This document shows, piece by piece, positions 31,597 through 43,300 of a stretch of DNA of 64,000 nt. Both the position numbers and the translations under genes were made by a program. Every line of letters starts with the position of its first letter. Within the stretch, counting starts at the first letter, position 1. The stretch lies in assembly GCF_001680005.1 (NCBI RefSeq), contig NC_033567.1, positions 1,054,001 to 1,118,000 on the forward strand. Reading direction: 5' to 3'. A model generated the notes under the pieces. The model made no database searches. It had not been told where the DNA came from and saw only the letters and a list, made by a program, of their open reading frames with translations. This DNA comes from Plasmodium coatneyi (lineage: Eukaryota; Apicomplexa; Aconoidasida; Haemosporida; Plasmodiidae).

Positions 31597-33058
31597 TTTT
31601 CCTCAACATTGCCCTCACGCTAAGGAGGTTAGTGGGAAAGTGGATAGGTGTTTTTTTTCCCCCTTTAATTCTTCTTTCCCCTATAATGCCAATTTTATCA
31701 GTTTCTACATAAAACCGCGCACACGCGTGTTCCTTCCAGTTTGTATACGCACAGTCTTAAGCGCATCTACTAGGATCTCCCACCCCTTAATCATAGGAAT
31801 GAAATAAATTAGGAAGACTTTTTTTTTTTGCCTTTGTTAACCGGGTGTTATACTTTGGTACGTCATTTTGTGCTATTTTGTGGACCCCCCAAGGTTGGTA
31901 AAACATAGAAGCACAAAAGGAAGCACACATTTTTCCATTACCATTTTGAGAATTTAGATAGCAACCCAGGTATTGGTGCTTCTAGCGCGCCTCATCGTTC
32001 GGTTACCTTGAGGGGTTATTTTTAGTTGGACGTGGTGCGGGACCATTTCAGCCTATTTTGAAGATTGCACACGGGGAAGTGGACAAAGGGGTAATTTCGC
32101 TAGCAGTACACTTCCTCCCTTACTATGCGAGAAGGAGTATGTTTGTATACAATTCTTCCAATTTTGTGTGCAAAAATTCGTGCCTTTCAGGCGGGCTCCT
32201 TTTCATACTCTACAAATACGAATCATTGTGCCGAAAATTTTACGCACGGCATGTGTACCCCTTTCAATCGGCCGGATGGCACCATTCCCGCGTGTGAGAA
32301 ATTTCCTATAAGGCATTAAAAGCACTTACTAATACAGTGTGCTTTTGTTAAAACAGAGTTTTGCTTTACATACCTGTATATACTCCATATACCCACATAC
32401 AACACGTATATGTACAATACATGTGGGATCCAAAGAACAGTGGTGAAGAGGGACAGATTAATAATTTTGTTAAAGTTACTAAGGTTGTGATACTTTTATT
32501 GACAGATTTTTGCATAAGTTCAAATATTAAACAAGATATATATAAGCATGTCTAAAAATACAAAGACACATAATTCAAAAATGTATACATATTTAAAAAA
32601 TACATATAAACATATTTTGAAATATATATAATAAGATATTTAAAAATGATTATATACAAATTGTAAATTGAAACAGTACAATCAAGTACACCCCGTTTTT
32701 CAAAAAAGAAATTCAGACGAAAATATAAAAGTGTACTGGATTGGGTTGAAATACGAGGAATTATTGAGGGACACTAAAAATACCCTACATTTTGACAGAG
32801 ACAGACTACGAAACAGGTGCGATAATTACAAAACAGACGTGGTGTTACAAAACAGGCGCGGGACTACAAAATAGGCGTGGCACTACAAAAGAAGCATACT
32901 GCGAAATGGACACACAACGAACTGGGCGCGCCGCAAAATAGACGCACTACATCATAGGGGTGCGTTGCAAAGCAAGGAGCCGCAAAAGGGCTGCCGTTAG
33001 ACGTGGGGGCGCTGTAAGATGCGCGTCTACAAAAAATGGAAACAACTTTGGCGAAGCC
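31597..33058. other. Intergenic region between RPAP3 and TRM1
   Basis: 1.46 kb. The last 350 bp (about 32680-33030) are less A+T-rich and contain repeated words of the type ACTACRAAACAGGCG, a decayed short repeat just downstream of the TRM1 stop. A 68-codon frame there starts only at TTG and is not supported as a gene. Confidence 0.5.
32818..33020. repeat. Degenerate GGCGCGACTACAAAA-like repeat
   Basis: Imperfect tandem units of about 16-20 bp with the recurring core CTACAAAA / GCAAAATAGRCG (for example ACAGGTGCGATAATTACAAA, ACAGGCGCGGGACTACAAAA, ATAGGCGTGGCACTACAAAA), ending at the 3' end of TRM1. Locally higher G+C than the surroundings. Confidence 0.5.
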
Positions 33059-35743
33059 TCAGTTCTTCTCATAGTGCTTCTTCATGGGGCCCCAAAAAGG
33101 CTCGGGGTTCAGCAAAGTGAACAATTTCACATGATCAGTATTCTCTTTATTATTAACAGAAATATCGATATTGTCAATGGTCGAATTTTTTTTAAAAAAT
33201 TCATATGACAATAATTTTTCCCTCAATTTTTCATCCTTTATGGTATTTATGGAATATACTTTTTTGGGGCTTCCTTCCGTTGTTTCGTTTTTCTTGTTGT
33301 TTAGGTCATTCATTTCCTCCTTCGATCCCGCAGCATCGTGATTTCTCTTCTTCGAATTTACTTTATAAATAATGGCACGAAAAATGTCCATAAAGACATT
33401 GTTAGGAGCATTTGTCTTGACACTATCTGGATCCTTGTGAAAATAAGAAACTTCATAATTCAAATTTAGCAACGCATTTACAAACAGCTTTCTAGAGATG
33501 GAGCATAGTCTAAAATTTCTAAATAGGTCTGGCAAATTATAATACAATGGAATATTTATTTCTTGCTTAAGGCACCGAAAATTTATTAATATTCTATCCC
33601 TCGATGTGATGGTGTTTAAATTGTAGTCTTGTAAATTTTCCAGTAATGATATACACGTGTGGATAAATTCAACATTGTGTAACTTCCCGATGTAGATGGG
33701 GCCACCTATCAGCATTTCTCCTCCGCACTCTACACACTTGTTGGAAATGGTTAATTTTGCGCTTTTGTATTTATTCCCAATGGCGGGATTGCTCTGCGCT
33801 GGTTGGCCCTTTGGAGATGGTCCTCCAGTCACATCAGTAGCCGTATTCTGTGTGTGTTCGCTATGCACAGTATTTTCCATATTGCCTGCGTCCTCCCCAT
33901 TTGTCAGTCGTTCAAAATTATCTTCATTCTCTACGACGTTATCATATGGTACCTTATCAACTGTATTAAATCCGTCTTCTACATTTTCTGCCGTATCCCC
34001 ATCAGTTGCTTCATCCGCAATGTTTCCACGTGTGATTTTTTCCTTTTCATGAACATGCATATTAGCACCATTCAAATTGTCTAACTGTGCATGTGGAATA
34101 TCTTCTGCATTGTGGACGTTCTCCTTCTCCCCCTCGCTGTTTAGAAATGCCCCATCCTTATGCTTGTTCTGTCTCCACTTTTTGTTGTATCCCTTATTAT
34201 CCGCTACTGACAGATTCCTATCCTTTTTCAATGCCAAGGGGTTGATATGAAAGCTGGAACAATTGTTGCACTGATAAACCATCCCAGTATCGGTGCAGAG
34301 GTCCTTTGTCTGTAAAGTATCATCTATGACTTGTACTAATATGCGAATGTAAAAGTCAATGTTAAGGGAGGAAAATGGAATAACGCACTTCTTATACTTC
34401 GAGGCGATGGTTTTTATTTTGTAAAACAACACTCTTATGCTATACTCCTTATTGTAATGAACTCTCTTGCTAAATATCATGCTGTTATATTTGTAAAAAG
34501 AAACGTCTGGGAATTTTCCATTCAATACCCTCATGTCTGTATTGGTTATTAATATGAAGAAATTGCTTCTTCCGTATTTTAGGCAGCTTTCCAGGTACTC
34601 TATGGACGATCCGTATGGGTCTATGTCGATTATATCGAACATGTACTTTTCTGTGAGTTTGCTTTTTTGGATTATTTCATCCATCGTGCTTTCGCTGATG
34701 GGGGTTTTCTCGCCTTCGTTTTGTGTGGCCCCCAAGGGGTTCCTCTCAGTGTGTTTTGTTCCACCGTTTATTGCCCCCTTGAAGGGTCCATTCCCCGCTT
34801 CTGCTGTGCTTGCCCTTTTCGCGTATATCGTTTCGTTGTCCGCCTCGTCCAGCATATCAATTTTAGTGAAGGATTCCTCATTGCTGGAGAAAGCAGTGGA
34901 GTCACTGTCCTCTAAATGGTCATCCTCAATAGGTTTATTCTTCGTGCTTATGTCAGTCCTACCGTTGTTGCCATGTTTAATACCATTATTATGATGTGCA
35001 CAATTATCAGTACTGATTTCTTCCTTAACCTCGCTGTTGCCTCTATTGTAATTCGTTATATATTTTAAAAACTTAAACGCTTCCTTAAAGTAGTCGTTAT
35101 GATCCGTAATACTGTTCATGTAGGTAAAACCAATGTCCAACTTTTTCGTGTTTCTTTTTTTCGAATAAATATTGTCCACATTAAGGATGTTCATAACGCT
35201 ATTTGCATCATTACACAGAATTGTATACTTCTCCTTATTAATATTATTTCTTTTAAAGTTTCTCCTTATCTGTTTACAGGCATATTTGTCAATGTCATTT
35301 GTAATGATATGGTTTATGGTTTCTTGTAATTCCTTCACATACCTTATACTTCTTATTCCGCTTGCACTTAACAACTCGATGATGTTAAATCCCCTGAACA
35401 CAATTTTTCCGTTGTCCTTATTTTTATTTTTCAGATATATTTCTAACGCTTTTATCAAAATAATGCTCATGTCACGATTAAACACCTGGGCCTTGTTGTA
35501 AAAAATGTGGTTGCTCTTGTTTTTTATTTTCACACTTCCTTCAAATATGTATTTGCTATTTTCCTTGTAGGAAGGGGTTCCTCCCCCGCCCCCTTCTACT
35601 TCTCCATTTTTCTTTCCGCCATTTCCAATGCTGTTCCTTTTATTTGATTTATTATATTTATTGTGAAAACGGTCTTTATTCTCTCCATTGAACTTTCTTT
35701 TATGCTTACCATTATTGCTCACTTCATTCTTAATTCCTATCAT
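33059..35743 (-). CDS. TRM1: TRM1, tRNA (guanine26-N2)-dimethyltransferase
   Basis: 894 residues from the ATG at 35743; the frame extends upstream only through a poly-Lys stretch to a TTG. TRM1 dimethylates G26 of tRNAs using S-adenosylmethionine. Visible family landmarks: FYNKAQVFNRDMSI near residue 82; SAM motif I IIELLSASGIRSIRYVKEL (about 120-138); TNDIDKYACKQIRRN (motif II); catalytic-pocket motif DIIDIDPYGSSIEYLESCL (DPYG in place of the usual DPFG). Zinc-binding Cys pairs follow (CNNC and CVECGGE), then GPIYIGKLHN. The C-terminal domain contains YYNLPDLFRNFRLCSISRK and ends in FWGPMKKHYEKN. Two long acidic/Asn-rich inserts enlarge it well beyond the yeast protein (about 570 aa). A lysine-rich N-terminus fits nuclear or mitochondrial import. 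Confidence 0.95.
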   Translation of the reverse strand: MIGIKNEVSNNGKHKRKFNGENKDRFHNKYNKSNKRNSIGNGGKKNGEVEGGGGGTPSYKENSKYIFEGSVKIKNKSNHIFYNKAQVFNRDMSIILIKALEIYLKNKNKDNGKIVFRGFNIIELLSASGIRSIRYVKELQETINHIITNDIDKYACKQIRRNFKRNNINKEKYTILCNDANSVMNILNVDNIYSKKRNTKKLDIGFTYMNSITDHNDYFKEAFKFLKYITNYNRGNSEVKEEISTDNCAHHNNGIKHGNNGRTDISTKNKPIEDDHLEDSDSTAFSSNEESFTKIDMLDEADNETIYAKRASTAEAGNGPFKGAINGGTKHTERNPLGATQNEGEKTPISESTMDEIIQKSKLTEKYMFDIIDIDPYGSSIEYLESCLKYGRSNFFILITNTDMRVLNGKFPDVSFYKYNSMIFSKRVHYNKEYSIRVLFYKIKTIASKYKKCVIPFSSLNIDFYIRILVQVIDDTLQTKDLCTDTGMVYQCNNCSSFHINPLALKKDRNLSVADNKGYNKKWRQNKHKDGAFLNSEGEKENVHNAEDIPHAQLDNLNGANMHVHEKEKITRGNIADEATDGDTAENVEDGFNTVDKVPYDNVVENEDNFERLTNGEDAGNMENTVHSEHTQNTATDVTGGPSPKGQPAQSNPAIGNKYKSAKLTISNKCVECGGEMLIGGPIYIGKLHNVEFIHTCISLLENLQDYNLNTITSRDRILINFRCLKQEINIPLYYNLPDLFRNFRLCSISRKLFVNALLNLNYEVSYFHKDPDSVKTNAPNNVFMDIFRAIIYKVNSKKRNHDAAGSKEEMNDLNNKKNETTEGSPKKVYSINTIKDEKLREKLLSYEFFKKNSTIDNIDISVNNKENTDHVKLFTLLNPEPFWGPMKKHYEKN

Positions 35744-35890
35744 TTTTTTTTTTTTTTTTTTTAATGAAGTTTTATGGTGGAGGTGCAATTCAGGTGTGCG
35801 TGCTCAACGTACGGACAATGGAATGCAGGACACAAATGCCTTCAATCCGGTGCAAAATGGCAACTACAGATGACGTGCAAGTATGTATTC

Positions 35891-36210
35891 GTACTGAACA
35901 AAGGTACTGCGGGTAATACGCTATGTGCTTGCTAAGCGTAAACACGTGCGAATGGAGAAATATGTACGTACATAACATACGGACGTTGTAATGATGTGCT
36001 ATACAAATGTGTATTGCGAATACGTGCTGTGGGTTTGCTCATCAGTACGTGCTAAGCAAGTGAAGATACAGTGCATACTGCGCGTGGGTACTACACCAGG
36101 GCTCATTATAAAGGAATGTGCAGCTAAAACATGCGACGTGCAAGAGATGCGTGCTGAACTTATAAAATGCTTTTAAGTACTGTACAAATACACGAACGTA
36201 CGTGCTGTAC
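35891..36210. promoter_or_regulatory. GTAC-word cluster 5' of TRM1
   Basis: Ten GTAC tetramers in 320 bp (35891, 35904, 35964, 35968, 36045, 36088, 36177, 36182, 36198, 36207), beginning 150 bp upstream of the TRM1 start. Flanking words such as ACGTGCT and TGCTAAGC recur, so a decayed repeat is possible. An ApiAP2 binding role is speculation. Confidence 0.3.
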
Positions 36211-39200
36211 ACATGAACGGCTCATACATACTACAAATTTGCATTATAAATAAATGCAAAGAAATGAGAAAAAAAAAAATGTATGTGCTATATGGATGTA
36301 TGAAAAAATACGTAGATTAATGTACTCTTTGTGAAGGCATTTCGTTCTCATAATTTCTACACCTTTGCTTTCATTGAAAAAAAAAGAAAAAAAGGTAAAA
36401 TAAAATGCGTATTCCGATAACATCATCATATAAACAGTTCACTCATTTTTTTATTTTCTTTGGTGCAAGTGCAGCGTGCACATACGAAATGTACATGTAA
36501 TATATTTATAGTAAAAGGTATGGATGGATGTTTTTATGTTCCGTTCATCATTGCTTACTCCTACTTTTTATTTTTTACTTGGAAAAAAACAAAAAATAGG
36601 GTTTTCTTCTTAGCACTGTTAAACGCGAACATTTTCAAAAAATTTGGGCAAAGCGAAATGAAACAGGAATGTAAAAGTTGCATACATACATATATATATG
36701 TACAGTTCGTTTATTATACGAATTCTTGCTAATGTATATAGCACTAAATGAAGGAAAAAGGAAGAAATAAAAAACGGGCTCTTTTTTGTGAAAGTTTGGG
36801 GTTTTTCAACTTGGACGTTATTTTGTTGTGGCCTTTTCTTAAGATATTTCCGTTTTGGCGATTCTTATGTGATTTTCTTTTTTTTTTTAATTGTCCTTTA
36901 ACTTTTTACGATTTGATTTGTTTCTTCGTAGAATAACTTACTCCGTTTGGGATGTAAATATTTTGGAAAAGCAAAAAGCGTTTTGTACTTTCGTGTTTAT
37001 TTGGGGGGTTCTCTTTATTGCTGTCGTTTTGATTGTTTATAATAACGTGGCTATTTTTTTCTATAAATATATTGATGTTACTTTGGGGTTTTTTTTTTAA
37101 AAATATTTTTTTTTATTTTACATAATGATAGTAAAGTGCGCGTTCCCGATTGTTGCGGCTAATTTTGCTTTATGATAAACCATTTCATTAATAACAATAT
37201 ACAACCGTAATGCAATTTTAATACGTGCGTCACTAATAATATTGTTACTTTTTTACGCTTTTTTTTTTATATTTGCCCTTACGTCCTTTATCATTATATA
37301 TAAAATGAAAGATGAGAGAAAAGCTTCTTTTTTTTTTTTTTCGTAATTCTCCTGGCAGGCAGGTATACTATTTCGTATGCTTATATGCGCATCCGTTTTT
37401 TTATTTGCAATTTCCGTGCGAACAAAAAGAAGAAGCAACGGATTCAGAAAACGCTTTGTATACAGTTATTATTTAATGCACAAGGAGACTCGTAAATTGC
37501 GCATACTGATTTGTTATCCCTTTTTATAATGGGAAATACCCCTTTTCAAAGGGTAAATAAAAAAAAGCATACATTCCTCATCTTATTTAAAATGCTTTAT
37601 TATTTTCTCGGCGCCTTAAATTTTTATGTGAAAGGCAAACAAAGGAGCAAAACAAATGTTACATTGTCAAGGGACGTTTCCGATTAAGCACGAATAAAGC
37701 AATGTCCAAGGGCAACCTTAAAGGCTATATATGCATTATACCCGTATGATAAAAAGCAAGAGAAAAAAAACGGTGCTCATTCGGCAGCGCACTATATTAC
37801 GGGAAATGGCTTATACAACGCCTTTTCACCATATTTCAAGTATCGTATTATGCGTGTAATTATTTATATATGCCTACGCAGTATTTTATGGTATATGTGG
37901 TACCATCCCATTTAAGTGGAAAAGGCGCGACGCCCCACCAAATGGTCACGGAAAATTGCAATTTTTTCCCCTCTTTTAAAGGTATTCTCTCATTTAAAGA
38001 AAAAAAAAAAAAAAAACATACGTGCGCAACGCATTGACGCAGCAAATTGAATTTGCAAATGTTAACTATTCCCCCTTTTTTACGCATAAGAAAAAAAAAA
38101 TTAGCGCACGTATGTTTACCGCGAACCTTACGTACAAGTGCGCAACCTTTTGACCTCCACAAGTAGTGTGTTTTTGCCCCTGCGCACGTAAGCATATATT
38201 AGTGCAGATTCCTATAACATTTTTTAAACTTAAAAAGGAGTTATTATGCAGAACTTGCCGAATTGGCTGATGAGAGCATAATGGGAAGGGGCAAAAAAAA
38301 CAATATCGTGCAACCGTCGCCGGCAACTTGTAACGATTTATTTAAGCTTGACAGACAACCCTTAGCAAAAAAAATTGCCCAGTGATTGGCAAAATTAGTG
38401 TTGGCCTGTTTGCGCAAAATGCGCATATAACCTACTCGTTGTTCTGTTAGAAGAAAGTAGCCATGCCCTCACATTATCGGGACCTCCCGTATTACATATT
38501 AGATCTAATGAAATAACCCCCCTCATGTAGTGCTACGAACGACTTTTCACTTTGCTGATAAATCAAATGGGGATGGTACAAAGGAAGGCATGTGGAAAAA
38601 ATGCACTGCTGAAAAGGCGTGTATGCCTTTTTTCGTGTCCTCAGTTTTAGCTGCATCGTTGCGTGTGCTCCCTCCCATTTTTGTTTTTTTTTTTGCACCG
38701 CATGATTATGCCATTTTTCTGAACCAAGGTAACCCCCAATGTCGGCTGTCCACCTGGATAATTACACCACGGCACGTCACAATTAATTTGCGCCTCTTTA
38801 CATCACGCGCATGCAAGGAAAAATGTGCGAACAGTTGGTATACACACTTGTATATGAGCACGTATGAATATGTATGCACACATATATATGCATGTGCGTA
38901 CTGCCACGTAGGAGCGTATTTAACTTTACCGCACAAATATAATAGGCATTTGTTAAATTCGTGTACTTATGCCCCTTTGCAAATGGAAGTCTTTACATTA
39001 TATGCGCGCATAACATCCCCTTTTTCGATAAACAAGGAATTGTAAAAAAAAAAAAAAACAAACAAACAGTGATGCGATGTGATGTGATTTTCCTTTGAAA
39101 AAAAATAACCCCCAAAGCAATTGAAGAACGCAAGACAAAGAAATTTTCCTGTATTATATGGTGCAAGCCCTCCAGCACAAACATGTGCGTGTATACATAT

Positions 39201-39732
39201 ACGTATTTAAAAGATATGCCTACGTGCGTGTAAACACACATATGCGTTATGCCATTTAGGTGTCGAGGGCAAGGGAACACAAGCGTAAAAGAGAGCAAAA
39301 ATGTAAAACCACTTTTATGTTGTTCTAGTGAGCAAATGACAAACGCTTCGAATAATGGCCAGGGGAAAAAAAAAAAAAAAAAAGGAATGCACGTGCATAT
39401 AACACATATATATCACCCTGTGCATGTGCAAACGCTCTGTAGCGAAAGTAGTCCCATTTGTGAAAAAAAAAAAAAAATGCAGTAAATAATAAGGAAAAGT
39501 TTTTTGTGCGTATTCTAGGATTATGCATTTCAAATGAAGGAGGGTCGGTTCTCCTTTTCTTTCAATTGTTAAAAGTCTAGGAAAAAAAAAAAAAAAAAAT
39601 CGGTCATACAATATTAAAACAATTTCATGGAAATGTGAAAAAGGATGAAAAAAATTTTTTTCCCGTGAAACATCTTTTCATGTGTTAAAAAAAGGAAAAG
39701 GAAAATTAAAGAATTTTGTCACATAAGGGAAA

Positions 39733-39810
39733 TTATCCATTTTATGAAAAAAAGGGGAGAAGAAAGCTATTTAATGCTTATTTTTTCCATTTTTTTCATA
39801 AAATGGATAA
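39733..39810. repeat. Perfect 21-bp inverted repeat with 36-nt loop
   Basis: Left arm 39733-39753 and right arm 39790-39810 are exact reverse complements (core ATCCATTTTATG / CATAAAATGGAT, ending in seven A and seven T towards the loop). A transcript of either strand would fold into a 21-bp stem. It lies about 600 bp upstream of the CAF-1 start codon. Confidence 0.9.
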
Positions 39811-40390
39811 CCCCATTTTAATTACGTTTCCACGAAGCACACATTAAATGGATGTTTCTTATATGAGCACACACCACTTGGGGATATGCCAAAGTCGAAC
39901 ACACACCCAAGGGGTGGGCATCTACTGATCGTACACCTGATAGAGATTCGTTTTAATTAAGGACGGCGCCAAATGGGGACACCCGAACGAGTGCCGTGAA
40001 TCTTCTGTTAACACCTTCCCACGCGCGTACGCCTTATGCGCGTATATACATGTGTATGCGATTAGGGAAATTCCTACCCACACTTGCATGCAAACGAGCA
40101 GCACGCACATGTGCCCACCTACATATTTACATGCTTGCATACATGTGTGCACAACACGCATACGCTCTCCACACCAAGTGTAAAACCGTGTGCAATTCCA
40201 GTTGCGCCCATGCGAAATGATTTCCACGCTCCGCTTGAGTAAAAAACGCTTTGGCCCCTCTTCCGAACGTATTTAGAGGCGTATCGAGGGGGAAAGCGAA
40301 TTTCAAAGAAGAGACGCCAAGTAGATTAATTACGCGCCGCAAAACGGGGAAAATTTCCCAACCCGCTGTCGCGAGGTTAAAATAGCGCAA

Positions 40391-43300
40391 ATGGAAAACA
40401 CGGCCAAAAAAAAGGGGAAAAAAAAAACGGACGATGTTAAGGAGCGGATACTGAGCGGGCGATCCGTTATATGCTTCGACGAAGAAATTGATTTCGACAA
40501 ATGTGGCCCTGTCAGTGCAGACCAGCTTGAGGACACGACAGGAAATAAGAAAAAAAAATCAAGTTATGAAAATGCCAAGAATGCTTCGTTAGACAGTGTA
40601 GGAATAGGCACCAAAAAGAAAGGCTCCAAAAAAACGAAGGAAGGTAAAATAGATGAGACACACAGAACTTCAAACGATAAGGGAAAAAAAGGAAAAAAAA
40701 AAGGTACGGAAAATGCCAACACTAGTAACAGTAAAGATTATGACGGTGAAGACATAATTAGCTTTTACAAAAATTATCACAAAAATGTAGATAAGGATGG
40801 CGCATCAAATTTAAACGAAGACTATGTCTTTAACGAGGTAGACAGCACCACCAACAGTTCTTCAATCCTCAGGATTCAGAAAAATAATATCGAATTGAAA
40901 AAAAAGGGTTCATCAAAATTTATAAAATTACAAAGTAATAACAATGGTGTAGTGTTGAATGAAGAAAATAGTGAACAGCTAAATAAATGGTTCGAAACTT
41001 TGCCAAGTATCAACTCCGAAATTGGAAGCATACTGAATAATCACCTCCCTTGTTACAGCATCCTTAACAATGTTAAAAGAATAAATAAAATAAAAAGTAT
41101 CGCTTATAGTGAGAACGAAAATGAAAATGACGAAATGTTGAATACTATTGAAAAATCTAGTATTATGTTTAATTCGGTAAAACTCACCACCAAGGAAAAG
41201 TACATCATCAGGTTCCTGTGTGAAGGGTCTTCCAACACGTTATCCGAGTTGGTGGAATTGTTGTTTTACGTCCTCAACAATGATGAATTAGTACGTGATA
41301 AATTCCCCATAAATGCCGCACCCACTTCTGACAAAGCAGGAGGTAACGCTACTACGTTTGCGTTGAACCAAGCGGATATGAACCAAAACGGGGAAGAGAA
41401 CAATATGCCCCCAAACAGAGGTAACGAAAATGATGAAAGTCGCCAAAATCAATGCCAGCTAACCATGGATAATTTCTCCGATGAGGAGTACTACTCTGAC
41501 GATGGTGAGAAGAGAAACTATAACATCCATATCAGTAGGGAGGACCTGCTCTCAAGCATCCCCATTCTACTGAGCAGGAAAAGTCTAGGAGATAATATGA
41601 AAAAAGTGAATGTCAGTAAAAACGAAAATAACGAAAAAGAATGCCTATGGGTCTGGGAAAATGACAACTACGACATATTCCCCCCGTACTATAAGGAAAT
41701 ATTCAAATATTTCAAAGAATTCAGAAATAACCTTAGCAAAATATATAAAACTTTAATCAAATTAAAATACTCCATTCTGAGTAAAGACCTACAGACCATC
41801 ATAAAAACACATGATTATTTAAATGAGCTGAAAAAGAGACAATATTTGGAATCTGAAAAAAGATGCAAAAGAATTTTAATTGAGAAAAAAAAAATCATCA
41901 AAAAAAAAATGGACATGAAAAAACAAGAAGAAAAGAAAAAAAAAATAGAAGACGCCAAATGTTTGGATGAAAAAAAAGCGGCAACTATTACCAAGTTAGA
42001 TAACGTTGTAGCACAGAATAAGACAGAAGAGAAAAAGCCAAAGCAACAGAACTTCATACTGTCATGGCTGACAATGAAAAAAAACGAGAAAGCAAATGCT
42101 GCCAATTCGAATGACATCTCAGAACAACTCATTAAATATCCAATTGCCAATGTACTCAGTTATAACGAGGCTCTGCGGGATAAACTGCTCGAAGCCCAAA
42201 ACCAGTTACCCATATGTAGGAATGCGAGAAGTGTCTTTCACCGTGGGGGATTTTCCCCACATGCATCAATGCTCGTTCTAGAGTACTTCCCTGCGTATTT
42301 GCCAAGTTGCGTGTGCCCTTGACTAGTGTGCACATATCCACACGCTTCCTCTTCCCCCCATTTTCAGTCACGTGCAACCGAAAGGGTGCCATAGGGTCGA
42401 GTCGCATATTCAAAAGCAAATGCGATTTCGGTATGACATAATGAGGGAGCAACGATAAGAGAAATTAAAGGAAAAAAAATCAGGGAGGGAGAGCGTATTC
42501 GAATAGGACTGCGTACATCCACCCCATGTATAAACGCACAGCCGTATAAGTTCCCCACTTTGTTTATTTACCACATTCACACTATACCAGTCATACCTTT
42601 TTTTTCAACCCACCTTTCTACTCAGATAAGCAGAAACTTCTCGAGGACTACGAGAAGATATGCGGAAGTCACAAAAGGACAGTTGTGGATTACTTCAAAG
42701 TATACGGTGTGTTATGCATGAGGCGCGTTTAGCGAAATAAACACGCAAACGTGGTGCTGCATAGATGTGTAGATGCGTAGATGCGTAGATGCGTAGATGC
42801 GTAGATGCGTAGATGCGTAGATGCGTATGTGAGAACGTGTATCAGTTTTTAATAATCCCCCCTAGCATTCTTACAAGTGTTTTTTCTCTTTTATTTTCTT
42901 TTTTTTTTTCATGCCTTAATGCCACCACACATTTCGCACGTGCCTCCTAAACTGATCCCCGCAGTGGACAATAAAGAGTTCTTTGAAGAAATCCCGTCGG
43001 TTGACAGTATTGATGGAAGCAAGTTAATCGTACAGGTGAAGAAATTTGCGAATATTATTACTTACGTGTATTTTACGGCCAACTTGGAAGAATTGCTTCA
43101 CATTTTCTTTTTCCTGTTTTTCCGACGGTTCACGTGCAGAATGAAAAGGGAGTGAGATCCAAGCTTTGGGAAGACAACGAATTTTACTCCAAGTTGAAAA
43201 ACTCCGACTACATTAGGAGCTTTTACTTTTACGACAATTCGTGGACAAGGCCATACATGTCCCTCCTGGTGCATAAAGTTTTAGACGTAATAAATTAATT

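Larger units (their letters stand above)
35744..40390. other. Long divergent intergenic region between TRM1 and CAF-1
   Basis: 4.6 kb without a supported gene, the longest gap here. It contains a GTAC cluster (35891-36210), a perfect 21-bp inverted repeat (39733-39810), homopolymers at about 39365-39382 (A), 39465-39478 (A) and 39582-39599 (A), and one 151-codon ATG frame at 38590-39045 that I do not accept as a gene (see findings). It may encode non-coding transcripts. Confidence 0.5.

Noticed and set aside
32668..32874. 68-codon frame 3' of TRM1
   Set aside because: Starts only at TTG and runs through a degenerate repeat; a spliced exon cannot be excluded but nothing supports it.
34533..34994. 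153-codon plus-strand open frame
   Set aside because: Antisense of the TRM1 insert.
38260..38300. CTGATGA-like word suggesting a C/D snoRNA
   Set aside because: C box lacks the purine, and no paired D box or terminal stem was found nearby.
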